A DNA stretch of 64,000 nt from the NCBI GenBank assembly GCA_944472155.2, contig OX235274.1, positions 32,610,052 through 32,674,051 on the forward strand. The letters are read 5' to 3'. Numbering within the stretch: position 1 is the stretch's first letter; each line of letters begins with the position of its first letter. The notes beneath the pieces were generated by a model. That model was not told the DNA's origin, searched no databases, and saw nothing but the letters and a program-made list of their open reading frames with translations. The translations under genes were made by a program, and so were the position numbers. Positions 12,401 to 19,439 of the stretch are shown one piece after another. This DNA is from Trichobilharzia szidati. Its lineage: Eukaryota > Platyhelminthes > Trematoda > Strigeidida > Schistosomatidae.

Positions 12401-14477
12401 TGTGCACGAAACGTCATCCAGTTATTAGTACTGTATGGTTGGAGGCAATCGGCCACAGGAAGCCCTGCTGGGACCTAGGTTTCGTGCTAGGTGCCACTCA
12501 CAAGTCAGTCAGCAAGGCGTATCTGCATCCTCTAAGGAACTCATGTCCCTTCTGAGATTTGAACCCGTGTCACCCAGTGGGGCTGCAGTCAGAGACGTTA
12601 CCACTGAGCTATCCAGGCTCGTGATTGACCTCCTATAGGAATGTACTGGATATTTTTCCTTCACGTTCCCCAGTGGAACATAGGGCTTCAAGCTGGTGGC
12701 TTGAAGTTTCTGTAGGAGTGTTTATTTTTACAGGATGAGGTTGCTAGCCTCATTCCCAACCTCTCCTCTTAACCAGCATTATTTCTGGTTTCGCGAGGCA
12801 AAGAAGTGCGTCGGCCGGGGATCGAACCCCGGACCATGTGCATGGTCGGCGAGCGTCCTAACCGCTGTGCCACCGACGCACACTGTATCACTATATGTAA
12901 TACCAAACAAACCTGTCTAACATGGAATTAAGCTTCACCACAGTGCCACAGTTCTACATTAGATAGGAATTCAAACCTGGGACACACTGTCTTAAAAGAC
13001 AAATACTTAGGCCAAAGAGCCACATCTTCACATATGAATTACAATGAAAGTGTTAACCAACTGCCAGAAGTATAATGTACCGAGATGCTCCCATTTGAAG
13101 GCTCCCTTTCGAACTTAAAATAGGAAATTATAATTACGCATACACCTACGCAAAAATAAGCATACATGTATTCACCATCTTCCCTTACGTAAAAACTTTC
13201 AGAAAATCTTGTTCATTCGTAAAGAAATTTTATTCGGCCAACTGACACTACCTCACAAAACCATTTCTGCACCAGTTTTGTGCCACTTAAGTCAGCATTA
13301 GGGTGCAAATTTTGTACTACTACTGTTTTTTTACTTGAATATGATTACATAATTCATTCACTTGAGTAGAAAATACATAAGAGCTGCTTTCACAGCAATC
13401 ATCCATGTGAAAAAAATCAATAGAATTAATCAGCAATTGTTTCATACGTACAAATGTCGTCAGAATCGATACGGCACTTCATTGGATAGTGTAAATCTCG
13501 CCTGTAGTAAATCCACAAAAGCAAGGAGTTAGAATTCATGAGCCATTGAATCGGGTCCCAGTGGCTGAATGGTATACGAGCTTACCTTGTAACCAGAAGG
13601 TCCTGGGTTCGAATCCCAGTGGGTGCGTACTGCCGATGATTCCCAAACTAGGATGAAACAGCAGCTGTCAATGGTTCTCTAACTGATATCAATCCGTGAT
13701 CAACTCGTAAAAACATAATTAACCCTTACAAACCAAACTATAGAAAAAGAAATCTAATAAAAAAAATCTTTGACTAACAACATCTAGACGGGACTAAAAC
13801 AGCAAAACTTGTATTACACAACTTAAGAAGCAAAAACACGACCAAAAGCAAGAGTGGTGGAACATACCTGCAAGCTTCAACGTTGGATTATTAAATGATG
13901 TGAGCAAAATATTCTGTGGTTTTAGATCCATGTGAATGATATTCTTGCTTTTTAGATATTGAAGAGCTAAGGCTACACAAATGTCAGCAATTAAGGTTTA
14001 AAGAATTCAACTACACTCTGACTTACCTAATTGTTGTAGAAAGTGTTGCACAAGTAACTCGTCTAGCTTTCGTTTCTGCTTTAAAAATCTGCCAAGATCC
14101 CCTCCACCACAAAATTCCATAATTATGTACACATACGATGCATCCCACTACAATGATGATGATTGATGATCACTAATCAAAAATAATAAAAGCATACTTA
14201 CTGTGAAATCAAGCATACAAACAATATGCGGATGTTCAAGCGTCTTCAATATTGATATCTCACTGACTAGATTGTCTTGAGCTTGTTTGCCTAGTCGACT
14301 TTTCATCATACACTTAATGGCGACTAGTTTACATGATCCCTTGATGAACAGGAACAGGAACAGATTATGCAAGAAGGAAAAAAACGGCTCACTTACAAAC
14401 TTCTTTCCCATATACACAAGTCCATATGTCCCTCGTCCGAGTAAATGAGAGACAGTGAAGCCAGGTACTTTGATCAT
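289..14477 (-). CDS. ULK3: ULK3-like serine/threonine protein kinase, first seven coding exons (3' end outside window)
   Basis: Seven minus-strand exons join in frame with GT/AG junctions to give 276 codons of a protein kinase: 14477-14397, 14339-14202, 14147-14027, 13972-13868, 8412-8269, 6055-5973, 444-289. The ATG at 14477 directly follows an in-frame TAA. Visible motifs: glycine loop GRGTYG (residues 14-19), VAIKC with Lys36, alpha-C Glu54, hinge MEFCGG, catalytic loop HMDLKPQN (Asp129; HxD with Met where most kinases have Arg), DFG at 149, YMAPE, DLWSVG, and HPFIDLDHIPS at the end of the kinase domain. The HxD variant and the stretch after the kinase domain are typical of ULK3, which acts in autophagy-related and Hedgehog/GLI signalling and carries MIT domains after the kinase; those would lie left of the window. 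Intron 1 is only 57 nt, whereas three introns are 2-5.5 kb and full of transposons. No disabling change is seen. Confidence 0.9.
642..840 (-). repeat. SMalpha-type SINE with degenerate hammerhead core
   Basis: The B-box appears inverted as GGGATCGAACCTAGGACC near 750-770. The reverse complement carries a hammerhead-like stretch ending GGACGAAAC (about 690-700), but the CTGATGA box reads CTGAAGT, so the ribozyme core is mutated. This is the usual tRNA-like plus hammerhead layout of schistosome SMalpha elements. Confidence 0.7.
1150..2000 (+). pseudogene. Penelope-like element remnant with GIY-YIG endonuclease C-terminus
   Basis: The reading around 1500-2000 resembles the C-terminal part of a PLE reverse transcriptase with GIY-YIG nuclease: YKINCNN, then two in-frame stops, IGQSGRPLGLRIHDHKLA, and further on GHQFNWDNVQILDRE with FLEAW (about 1635-1735). 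The GH-x-F-x-W...IL pattern follows the GIY-YIG core in PLE proteins. Stops and frame changes make it a decayed copy. It lies antisense in the largest left-hand intron of the ULK3-like gene. The 5' limit is uncertain. Confidence 0.7.
2280..2385 (+). repeat. 3' part of SMalpha-type SINE with hammerhead-like core
   Basis: GATGAAGAGTTCCAAACTAT, then GAAACAGCTGTCC, then a tail (CTCTAACTGAAATCGATCCG TGATCA) that recurs at 5.8 kb, 13.65 kb and 63.4 kb. The tRNA-like head is missing, so it is 5'-truncated. Confidence 0.65.
2745..2965 (-). repeat. tRNA-derived SINE (family B), copy 1
   Basis: The reverse complement contains an A-box-like TAGCTCAGTGG and a B-box-like GGGTTCAAATCTC. The same unit recurs at 12435-12645 in the same orientation with only scattered differences (for example GGAAGCCCTGCTGGGACCTA in both). 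It is a dispersed SINE, not a tRNA gene, because the cloverleaf is imperfect and the conserved tail continues well past the tRNA length. Confidence 0.72.
3205..3600 (-). pseudogene. PLE (Penelope-like) C-terminal fragment, GIY-YIG
   Basis: An open stretch of about 130 codons includes IYQFNCACGGASYIGRCSRN, the start of a GIY-YIG nuclease (a Cys pair and YIG-R). The preceding stretch, PLYIRLQFKGDIRSEIITKK, is also found at 5.1-5.4 kb in another PLE fragment. N- and C-termini are missing. Antisense/sense status relative to PLE activity cannot be judged; it is in the same orientation as the ULK3-like gene and sits in its intron. Confidence 0.75.
3598..3995 (-). repeat. tRNA-derived SINE (family C) interrupted by an SR2 tail insertion
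   Basis: The right part (3899-3990) is an inverted tRNA-like head (B-box inverted as GAGAATCGAACCTC), and the left part (3598-3700) matches the body and tail of the SINE at 12661-12885. An SR2 3' tail sits between them at 3712-3884, with the target sequence duplicated on both sides. Confidence 0.72.
3698..3898 (-). mobile_element. 5'-truncated SR2-type RTE 3' end with 14-bp target-site duplication
   Basis: The insert 3712-3884 matches other SR2-type 3' ends in the window (11046-11222, 16754-16970), including the stretch about a 'GTGTGCTACATGGAGTGTGG' block and the terminal CGAAAACCGACCGACCGG tail. It is flanked by a perfect 14-bp direct repeat AAGGTAACTACCGG at 3698-3711 and 3885-3898, the expected duplication of target-primed reverse transcription. 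Confidence 0.85.
3996..4777. other. ULK3 intron, AT-rich, no gene seen
   Basis: Contains a CA-rich microsatellite at about 4157-4182 and a short TAA-type repeat at about 4662-4678. Nothing coding is recognised. Confidence 0.5.
4778..5430 (-). pseudogene. PLE C-terminal fragment, GIY-YIG, one frameshift
   Basis: Two overlapping minus-strand frames give one PLE-like C-terminus. The 5' part (5426-5103) includes ALFLQMQFLGDNTSEILTQR, and the 3' part (5089-4778) includes YQFNCSCGASYIGRTIRR and the downstream HLVETEHKID. The switch of frame near 5095 is a frameshift. Sequence is close to, but distinct from, the fragment at 3.2-3.6 kb, so two copies of one PLE family lie in this intron in the same orientation. 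Confidence 0.78.
5540..5700 (-). repeat. SMalpha-type SINE, inverted
   Basis: Inverted B-box GGGATCGAACTTGGGACC (about 5625-5643) and an inverted hammerhead region (CTAGTTTGGGACTACTGCTC). The catalytic boxes are mutated. Confidence 0.65.
5701..5910 (+). repeat. SMalpha-type SINE with CTGATGA...GAAAC hammerhead core
   Basis: Reads GCGCTGATGAGGAATCTCAA (about 5810-5830) followed by ACTAGGATGAAACAACTGTC, i.e. an intact CTGATGA box and GAAAC box around a degenerate stem II, then the common SINE tail ending near 5905. It abuts the inverted copy at 5540-5700. Confidence 0.68.
5973..6055 (-). CDS. ULK3: ULK3-like kinase exon 6
   Basis: 83 nt: 2 nt completing a split Glu codon plus 27 codons, CLFGAPPYGNANIQQLKEIL followed by VKDDPIE. 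The acceptor is ACTGAATAG and the donor GTAATT. The LFG-x-PP block is kinase subdomain X. The exon is small and easily missed; its phase matches both neighbours exactly. Confidence 0.88.
6440..6680 (+). repeat. SR2-type 3' remnant
   Basis: Degenerate copy of the SR2 terminal region: GGGATACGCAGACTTGGGGG TCATAGGGACGC parallels the block at 7388-7425, followed by the CAATGG...GGTGACA block and a T-rich 3' UTR. Heavily mutated. Confidence 0.6.
6720..6810 (+). repeat. SINE-like fragment, weak B-box
   Basis: GGTTCACGGTTCCCAATCCC followed by a stretch resembling 10970-11030 and 61920-62010. Three diverged copies of a short dispersed repeat. Confidence 0.35.
7320..7695 (+). mobile_element. SR2-type RTE 3' end
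   Basis: Matches the 3' end of the longer SR2 copy at 16754-17110 (opposite strand) almost base for base: CCAAACAAAAACATGGCCTC, the ORF end, the ACTCTATTGATTCTCTTCAC block and an AGACAGACAGAGACAGAC tail. 5'-truncated, apparently recent. Confidence 0.8.
7700..8268. other. ULK3 intron sequence, nothing recognised
   Basis: No coding pattern or familiar repeat could be recognised in this stretch. Confidence 0.4.
8269..8412 (-). CDS. ULK3: ULK3-like kinase exon 5 (DFG to subdomain IX)
   Basis: 144 nt: 2 nt, 47 codons and 1 nt. It starts within the DFG Asp codon (acceptor AACAAAG) and encodes FGFAKCIEGTAHMNEVRGTL followed by LYMAPEIYCEG and DLWSVGIILY; donor GTGAGC at 8268. Phase agrees with exons 4 and 6. 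Confidence 0.9.
8570..9240 (+). pseudogene. PLE reverse transcriptase domain, one frameshift
   Basis: Contains KIHKPG, PIRPIVDFRNTP, FDITSLYT (motif A Asp), GSPIS and YVDD, the RT series of Penelope-type elements. The frame breaks at about 8990 and again at a TAA at 9238-9240. Confidence 0.83.
9599..9817 (+). pseudogene. PLE GIY-YIG endonuclease fragment
   Basis: IPCNDCEVNYIGQTSRSGVV RLSEHK shows the Cys pair, YIGQT and R...EH of the GIY-YIG nuclease. It stops early at about 9815, so the C-terminal half of the nuclease is lost. Confidence 0.78.
10381..10600 (+). repeat. tRNA-derived SINE (family C head variant)
   Basis: A-box-like TTGGTTCAATGG and B-box GGGGTTCGATTCCCGG (about 10431-10446), then a body ending GTGAAGCTCTATGCTCCACT CGGGACG. 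That tail matches the tail of the SINE at 12661-12885 and the last codons/tail of an RTE LINE at 38.4 kb. Confidence 0.74.
11046..11830 (-). mobile_element. SR2-type RTE 3' part, 5'-truncated
   Basis: The reading 11681-11370 matches the C-terminus of the long SR2 copy: LRAEDMKRLAVFDHRCLRSI, RRRVLGKAGKS, LHRLRWLGHVLRMP and ADIGPGWKRASGG. The tail to 11046 matches the insert at 3712-3884. The 5' edge is in the RRRDIRLST region near 11780-11830. Confidence 0.8.
11885..11965 (-). repeat. SMalpha-type hammerhead fragment
   Basis: The reverse complement reads CACTGATGAAGAATCTCAAA then CAAGGACGAAACAGTTG: both conserved hammerhead boxes (CTGATGA and GAAA) are intact, flanking a short stem II. Confidence 0.65.
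12056..12440 (+). repeat. PLE 3' end / inverted terminal piece
   Basis: 12140-12440 parallels the 3' UTR of the PLE at 9840-10330 (AGTAATATAGGTAGGTGG..., TATGATTATGAG...CACGAAACGTCATC). In addition 12056-12122 is an inverted partial copy of 12233-12300, giving the inverted end arrangement often seen in PLE insertions. Confidence 0.6.
12435..12645 (-). repeat. tRNA-derived SINE (family B), copy 2
   Basis: Second copy of the repeat at 2745-2965. The reverse complement has GATAGCTCAGTGGTAACGTC (A-box region) and CGGGTTCAAATCTCAG (B-box). Confidence 0.72.
12661..12885 (-). repeat. tRNA-derived SINE (family C) with well-preserved cloverleaf head
   Basis: The head 12881-12806 is 76 nt: ends GTGCGTCGG and CCGACGCAC pair perfectly, the T arm CCGGG-GTTCGAT-CCCGG is perfect, and the A-box reads TGGCACAGCGG. 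The anticodon arm (GACC...GGTC) has an unusual loop and the sequence continues into a body and the tail GAAGCCCTATGTTCCACTGG GGAACG, so it is a SINE rather than a tRNA gene. Confidence 0.78.
13361..13535. repeat. Unclassified dispersed repeat, copy 1
   Basis: Similar in order and sequence to 50307-50470: GAGTAGAAAATACA..., TACTTCATTGGATAG-type block (here GCACTTCATTGGATAGTG) and AGTAAATCCACAAA. No open frame. Confidence 0.5.
13553..13715 (+). repeat. Complete SMalpha-type SINE with tRNA head and hammerhead region
   Basis: A-box TGGCTGAATGG, B-box GGGTTCGAATCCC (about 13606-13618), then CGATGATTCCCAAACTAGGA TGAAACAGCAGCTGTC (hammerhead region, first box one base off) and the family tail to about 13705. 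Lies just below ULK3 exon 4 in the same intron, plus strand. Confidence 0.75.
13868..13972 (-). CDS. ULK3: ULK3-like kinase exon 4 (catalytic loop)
   Basis: 105 nt, acceptor TTTGTGTAG, donor GTATGT. It encodes LALQYLKSKNIIHMDLKPQN then ILLTSFNNPTLKLA. The HMD-LKPQN catalytic loop (HxD with Met) is the ULK3-type variant; Lys and Asn of the loop are present, so the kinase should be active. Confidence 0.9.
14027..14147 (-). CDS. ULK3: ULK3-like kinase exon 3 (hinge)
   Basis: 121 nt starting WDASYVYIIMEFCGGGDLGR (beta5, hinge, alphaD), ending HFLQQL; acceptor CATTGTAG, donor GTAAGT. Confidence 0.9.
14202..14339 (-). CDS. ULK3: ULK3-like kinase exon 2
   Basis: 46 codons, phase 0: GSCKLVAIKCMMKSRL with the beta3 Lys, then SEISILKTLEHPHIVCMLDF with the alphaC Glu; donor GTAAGT. 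The 57-nt upstream intron (14340-14396) happens to be open in frame but encodes a hydrophobic run foreign to kinases. Confidence 0.88.
14397..14477 (-). CDS. ULK3: ULK3-like kinase exon 1 (start codon, glycine loop)
   Basis: 27 codons from ATG at 14477, which follows TAA in frame. Encodes MIKVPGFTVSHLLGRGTYGL, VYMGKKF; donor GTAAGT at 14396. Confidence 0.88.
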
Positions 14478-15039
14478 TTAAATATAAACGACGACAAGAA
14501 ATCGTGACTTCGTTGTTAAAAGTGGTAACTTTACAAGGCTGAACACGAAAAAAAAAACACACAAAAGTTTCAGCTAAATAAGAATGAAACAGGTAAGCAC
14601 TTTAATACCACACAATACTAATATTTACCATAAACAAATAAAGTCTGCGCCTTTCGTTTTTAGAAAAATAAGTTTACTTCGAGAGAGATACAAAAGTATA
14701 ATTAGTGTGAGACAGGTGTGCAGATCAATGAAACAGAACAAGAGTATTATCCAAATTTCACCAAGTATCACTGAGTACTGACTTCAAATGGCAATGGAAA
14801 AACTGCAGGTGACAAAAATACAGACAAGGTTGTCCTATGTGTGAATTGACAATCTAAAATCAGTGGAGTAGTAGATTTATGGCATTTTACTGAATGAGGA
14901 AGAGAAACTAAAACAGACAGAACCCAGAAGAGGTGTTAGTGTTTCCTCCAGCTATAGGCGAATTTGTGAAGTCTACAGAGAGTGCTTCATTCTTCGATAG
15001 ATTCCGGAACATAGGCATACTTACCGTCGGTGCCCAACA

Positions 15040-16420
15040 ATTGTTATATTTCTTGACCTGAAAGCGGCATTCGATTCTGTCGACCGAGAGGTACTATGGT
15101 GATGCTAGGCTGTAAAGGGAATGCCGAGAAAATACATTGCACTTATCAAGGCACTCTACTCGAACTCATGCAGCCAGATGAGGGCTTATGGCGAGTTGTC
15201 ATCTGAAGTGGTGACAACTAGTGGTATCCGTCAGGGGTGCCTACTATCTCCATGTCTATTCAATTTCATCATAGATGTACTATTGGATTTAACCCTAACT
15301 CACTTCGGAGACGCAGGGATTGACCTGCTACCAGGGAATAATCTCGTTGATTTAGAATATGCAGATGATATAGTCCTTATAGGTGAGGACGCCGACAAAA
15401 TGCAGTCTTCTGAACACCTTGAGCTGCAATCTTCGAATGTTTGGCATGCGATTCGCTCGCGCCAAGTGTAAGATGATGCTACAGGACTGGACTACATTGA
15501 CTCCTAGCTTAGAGATAGGGAATGAAGTAGTAGAGCGTGTTGACCACTTCACTTATTTGGGAAGTTGCATCAGCCAACGCCAGACAGGTTGATCGATGAC
15601 GAAAGCTCATCACGTATACAGAAGGCTAGTTTCGCATATACCAGTTTATGCCGTCTCTGGCATAGAAGTGATATCCAACTGGCTGTCGACCAAAGGGCGT
15701 GTGTACTGCTCAGCAGTCACTTTGTTCTTCCTCCTTTATGGTTAGCTGTGAGACATGGCCATTGAAAATGGAAGACATAAAAAGGCTGGCTAGCTGTCTT
15801 TCATCATAGGTGCCTGCGTCTTATCTCCCGTGTGAGCTGGTATAATACAGTCAGCAATATTGAGGTTAGCCGTTGAGTGCTAGGTAAAGAGGGGAAATCA
15901 ATATACGAGGCTGTGAAGCTACACCGATTGAGATGGTTAGGAGATGTGTTACGCATACATACCTAGCCATATCCTTCTTCGATGGGTAGTGTTACCCGAA
16001 ATAGGATGGGTCAGGTTGGAAAAGAGCCAGTGGTGGTCAAACCAAAACATGGCCTCATCAGTCAATCAAATCCACAACAGTTAGTTCAAGCCAGTCACGT
16101 AGGGAGGTGTAGACCGACTCCTGGTTGAGGTTCTGAAGATGGTAAAAACCAATGGATGGATACAATTGGTGATATGGCTCAAAATCGTTCTCAATGACGC
16201 AGTAGATGCAGCCACTCCTTGTGATTTATAAAATCCAATAAAACTATCTTACTCCTCTTTTTGTCCCGTATCTCTATTTATTATCCCTCTCTTTTGAGCC
16301 TCTTTTTACTTTCTCCTCTTCATTTGCGTGCTAAGTGGAATGTGGCAACTCGAACTGCTGCACATCAGTGCAAAGTTTTACGCTGAAACCAGTCAGACAG
16401 AGAGCGCTGGAAAAAGACTT
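15040..16420 (+). mobile_element. SR2-type RTE copy, 5'-truncated, decayed
   Basis: Frames at 15121-15471, 15383-15592 and 15565-15765 together read as the RT and C-terminal part of an SR2-type protein: RKYIALIKALYSNS, RQGCLLSPCLFNFIIDVLLD, LEYADDIVLIGEDADK (YADD box), FTYLGSCIS. Several frameshifts and stops. It closes with the SR2 3' UTR and an AGTCAGACAGAGAG tail near 16400. Sequence is clearly more diverged than the copy at 16.7-19.4 kb. Confidence 0.82.
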
Positions 16421-16735
16421 TTAGAGTCTAGGAGGTTGTCCCCATTAACTACTTTACTAGCTAATTTACAGAGAATTAGGATACTGCAAATTGACTAGTG
16501 AAGACCACTAAATATTTCATTTCACAACAGGATATGTTGTCACTATAACACATAATATCACCATTAGTACAGTGTTAAAAATAATTTGTAGTTTAATCGG
16601 AATATATGAACAATGAAAATAGACTCCATAACACAGCAAAGGCGTATTGGTCATGTATTCCCAGTCGACAAACACTGACATCCCATATTATGAGATACAA
16701 AAAACTCATCATGGTTGGTAGATTGAGATAATACT

Positions 16736-19382
16736 GTCATGAAAGGACTGTCTGTCTGTCTGTCTGAATTCAACATAGAACTTGGCACCGAAGTGCAACA
16801 GTTCGAGTTCCCACGTTCCAAATAGCACACAAAAGTAGACAAGAAAATGAGATGAAGAGAATCAATAGAGTTTTGACAAGTATAAGAGTGAAACAGAATG
16901 AGTAATGGTAGAAAGGAATATGAAAGACTACAGAGACTGAATACATCTGCGTAAGCCATTGACAACGATTTTGAGCCATGTCACCTATTGTCTCCAGCCA
17001 TTGATTCTTAGAGTCCCGAGGGCGGGCCCCAACCCGGAAGTCTGCATCTCCCTACCTGACTCAGTTTAACTGTCAAGCATTTCATGGATTGATGAGGCCA
17101 TGTTTTTGTTTGGCCACCGCTTACTCTTTTCCAGCCTGCACCTATATCAGCTAGTAATGCCCGTCGGGGGAGACGATGGTCAGGCATGCGCAGCACGTGG
17201 CCTAACCATCTCAATCTATGTAACTTCATAGCCTCTTCGAGTGATTTTCCCTCTTTGCCCAACACTCTACGCCTGACGTCAACATTACTTACCTTATTAT
17301 ACCACCTAACGTGAGAAAGAGATCGTAAACATCTGTGGTCAAAAACAGACAATCTCTTCATGTCTTCCGCTCTCAATGGCCACGTCTCACCGCCATAGAG
17401 AAGGACGGAGCGAACTGATGAGCAGTATACACGTCCCTTGGTTGACAGCCGGATGTCACGCCTACGCCAGAGATGGTGTAAGTTAGCGAAAGCAGCCCGA
17501 GCTTTCTGGATCCGTGCTGTGATTTCGTCACCAATCAATCCGTTGGTGTTGATACAACTTCCTAAATAGGTGAAGTGGTCAACATGTTCTATCACTTCAC
17601 TCCCTATCACTAAGCTAGGAGTTGACGTAGTCCAGTCCTGTAGCAGCATCTTACATTTCACAGGGGCGAATCGCATGCCAAACATACGAAGATTGCTGCT
17701 CAAGGTGTTCAGAAGACTCTGTATTTTGTCAGTGTCCTCCCCTAACAGGACTATGTCGTCTGCGTATTCTAAGTCTATAAGACTATACCCTGGTAACAAG
17801 TCGATTCCTAAGTCATTAAGTTCAGTTAAGGATACTTCCATTAGCGTATCTATGATGAAGTTAAACAGAAAAGGGGAAAGTGGACATCCTTGACGGACAC
17901 CACTAGTTGTTATCAATTCAGATGACAATTCCCCATAAGCCCTTACACAGCTACGTGAGTTTGAGTAGAGTGCCTTGATTAGTGCAATGTACTTTCTTGG
18001 CACTCCCTTCATAGTCAAACATTGCCATAGAACCTCTCGATCCACGGAGTCGAAGGCCGCCTTCAAGTCAAGAAATATGGCAATTGTTGGACGCCTAAAA
18101 GTGTGTCTATGTTCTAGGATCTGTCGGAGAGTGAAGATATGATCTATGCACCCTCTACCTGGCCTAAAGCCCGCTTGATTTTCCCTCGTTTGTTCCTCCC
18201 GAGTTCGACTTAGTCTGTGCATGATTACTGAGCCTAGGATTTTAGAGACTATGTTCGTTAAGCTGATCCCCCTATGATTATCACATGACGACTTGTCTCC
18301 CTTCTTGAAAATCGGTATAATAAGTGACTTACCCCAGTCTGATGGAACCGTCTCTGATTCCCAGACGTTACCTAGTACCTTAGTTAAACTATATACTAGT
18401 ATGTCACCCCCATATTTAAATACCTCCGGAATAATTCCGTCGGGTCCTGCCGCTTTGCCTCGTTTCAAATTACAGATTGCTTTGGTGACCTCACGTACAG
18501 ACGGCGGGCCAGTGTCTATGTCCCATTCGGGTGTGTGCTGGATGGCGGGGAGGCTCAGTGTGGCTGTAGGCAAGTTGAACTGTTCCTCGAAATGTTCTTT
18601 CCAGCGTTCGAGGCGTCTATCCTGAGGACTAATTAAGGAGCCATTTTTCTCACAAATAGTCTCACTTATGATTTGCCTTCTCTCACCCGTTTCCCTGATG
18701 AGTCTAAAGAGTTGCCTAGTGTTGCCTATCGCCGATGCTTTTTCCATCTCTTTCGCCTTTGTCGACCACCACTGTTCACGGCCCTTGCGGAGACTTTTCG
18801 TAAGTTTCCTCTTGTGCAGCTTTCGCTCCTCATTGAATTCGGAGCTCGCCGGAATAAGTCTTCTAGCATCTATCAGTTCGGATGAGGCAGTCGAAATCCA
18901 ATGGTTTTTACTCACCTTTGGATTTACCTTATTCACAGCTTTTACAGCTGTATCTATGGCTGACTTAATATTTTTCCAGGCTTCTTCAGGGTGAGCGCAG
19001 CTGTCGAACTCAGATATGTGTTTAGCTAGTTCTTCCTCAAATAGGGACTTAGTTTCCAGATCGAGTTGGGGACGTGATGGGTTTACCGCCAGCTGTTTCC
19101 TACGTCCGTTCAGTCGTAAGCACACACGAGCGCGGACCAGTGCGTGATCGGTATCTACACACGTGTTCCAGAAGGAGCGACAATCTCCTACCGACCCACG
19201 CCAACGATGGCTTATTGCTATGTGGTCTATTTGTGTCCGGCGTTGGTTTGATGATGGAGGTCGCCAGGTCAAACAGTGTCTCTCCTTGTGTTTGAAGTTA
19301 GTGCTTACAAGAAACAAGTGATTATCTGAACAGAACTGTAGGAGACGGTCACCGTTGTCGGACAGTCATGAAAGGACTGTCT
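16736..19382 (-). mobile_element. SR2-type RTE retrotransposon, 5'-truncated, with 18-bp TSD
   Basis: Body 16754-19364 flanked by a perfect direct repeat GTCATGAAAGGACTGTCT at 16736-16753 and 19365-19382. The 3' end is a short CAGA-type repeat tail. The coding frame is open from the 5' edge of the insert to the natural stop, so this is the youngest-looking RTE copy in the window. It interrupts sequence just upstream of a gypsy 3' end. Confidence 0.9.
17008..19362 (-). CDS. SR2-type endonuclease/reverse transcriptase, N-terminally truncated but otherwise open
   Basis: About 780 codons without a stop. The N-terminal end retains the tail of the AP endonuclease (VDTDHALVRA), then RT motifs FRPGRGCIDHIFTLRQ, IAIFLDLKAAFDSVDREVLW (motif A), VRQGCPLSPFLFNFIID (motif B), DLEYADDIVLLGED (YADD, motif C) and HVDHFTYLGSCI, then the C-terminal HRLRWLGHVLRMPDHRLPRR. 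Family: RTE clade, as SR2 of Schistosoma mansoni. The start of the endonuclease is missing because the copy is 5'-truncated at 19364, so it should not be self-mobile, although the RT may still be translatable. Confidence 0.9.
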   Translation of the reverse strand, partial: SDNGDRLLQFCSDNHLFLVSTNFKHKERHCLTWRPPSSNQRRTQIDHIAISHRWRGSVGDCRSFWNTCVDTDHALVRARVCLRLNGRRKQLAVNPSRPQLDLETKSLFEEELAKHISEFDSCAHPEEAWKNIKSAIDTAVKAVNKVNPKVSKNHWISTASSELIDARRLIPASSEFNEERKLHKRKLTKSLRKGREQWWSTKAKEMEKASAIGNTRQLFRLIRETGERRQIISETICEKNGSLISPQDRRLERWKEHFEEQFNLPTATLSLPAIQHTPEWDIDTGPPSVREVTKAICNLKRGKAAGPDGIIPEVFKYGGDILVYSLTKVLGNVWESETVPSDWGKSLIIPIFKKGDKSSCDNHRGISLTNIVSKILGSVIMHRLSRTREEQTRENQAGFRPGRGCIDHIFTLRQILEHRHTFRRPTIAIFLDLKAAFDSVDREVLWQCLTMKGVPRKYIALIKALYSNSRSCVRAYGELSSELITTSGVRQGCPLSPFLFNFIIDTLMEVSLTELNDLGIDLLPGYSLIDLEYADDIVLLGEDTDKIQSLLNTLSSNLRMFGMRFAPVKCKMLLQDWTTSTPSLVIGSEVIEHVDHFTYLGSCINTNGLIGDEITARIQKARAAFANLHHLWRRRDIRLSTKGRVYCSSVRSVLLYGGETWPLRAEDMKRLSVFDHRCLRSLSHVRWYNKVSNVDVRRRVLGKEGKSLEEAMKLHRLRWLGHVLRMPDHRLPRRALLADIGAGWKRVSGGQTKTWPHQSMKCLTVKLSQVGRCRLPGWGPPSGL

Positions 19383-19439
19383 ATAAGTTATTTCGTACTG
19401 TGGCATTCAACTTGAAATCTCTTCCACCTAACTGACCTA

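Noticed and set aside
12806..12881. Possible tRNA gene
   Set aside because: Good acceptor and T arms but a wrong anticodon arm, and it continues into a SINE body and tail shared with other copies.
14340..14396. In-frame continuation of the ULK3 exon through this stretch
   Set aside because: It has perfect GT/AG ends and encodes a hydrophobic run that would break the kinase N-lobe; treated as a 57-nt intron.
18293..18994. Plus-strand open frames of about 108-110 codons inside the SR2 copy
   Set aside because: Shadows of the long minus-strand SR2 reading frame.
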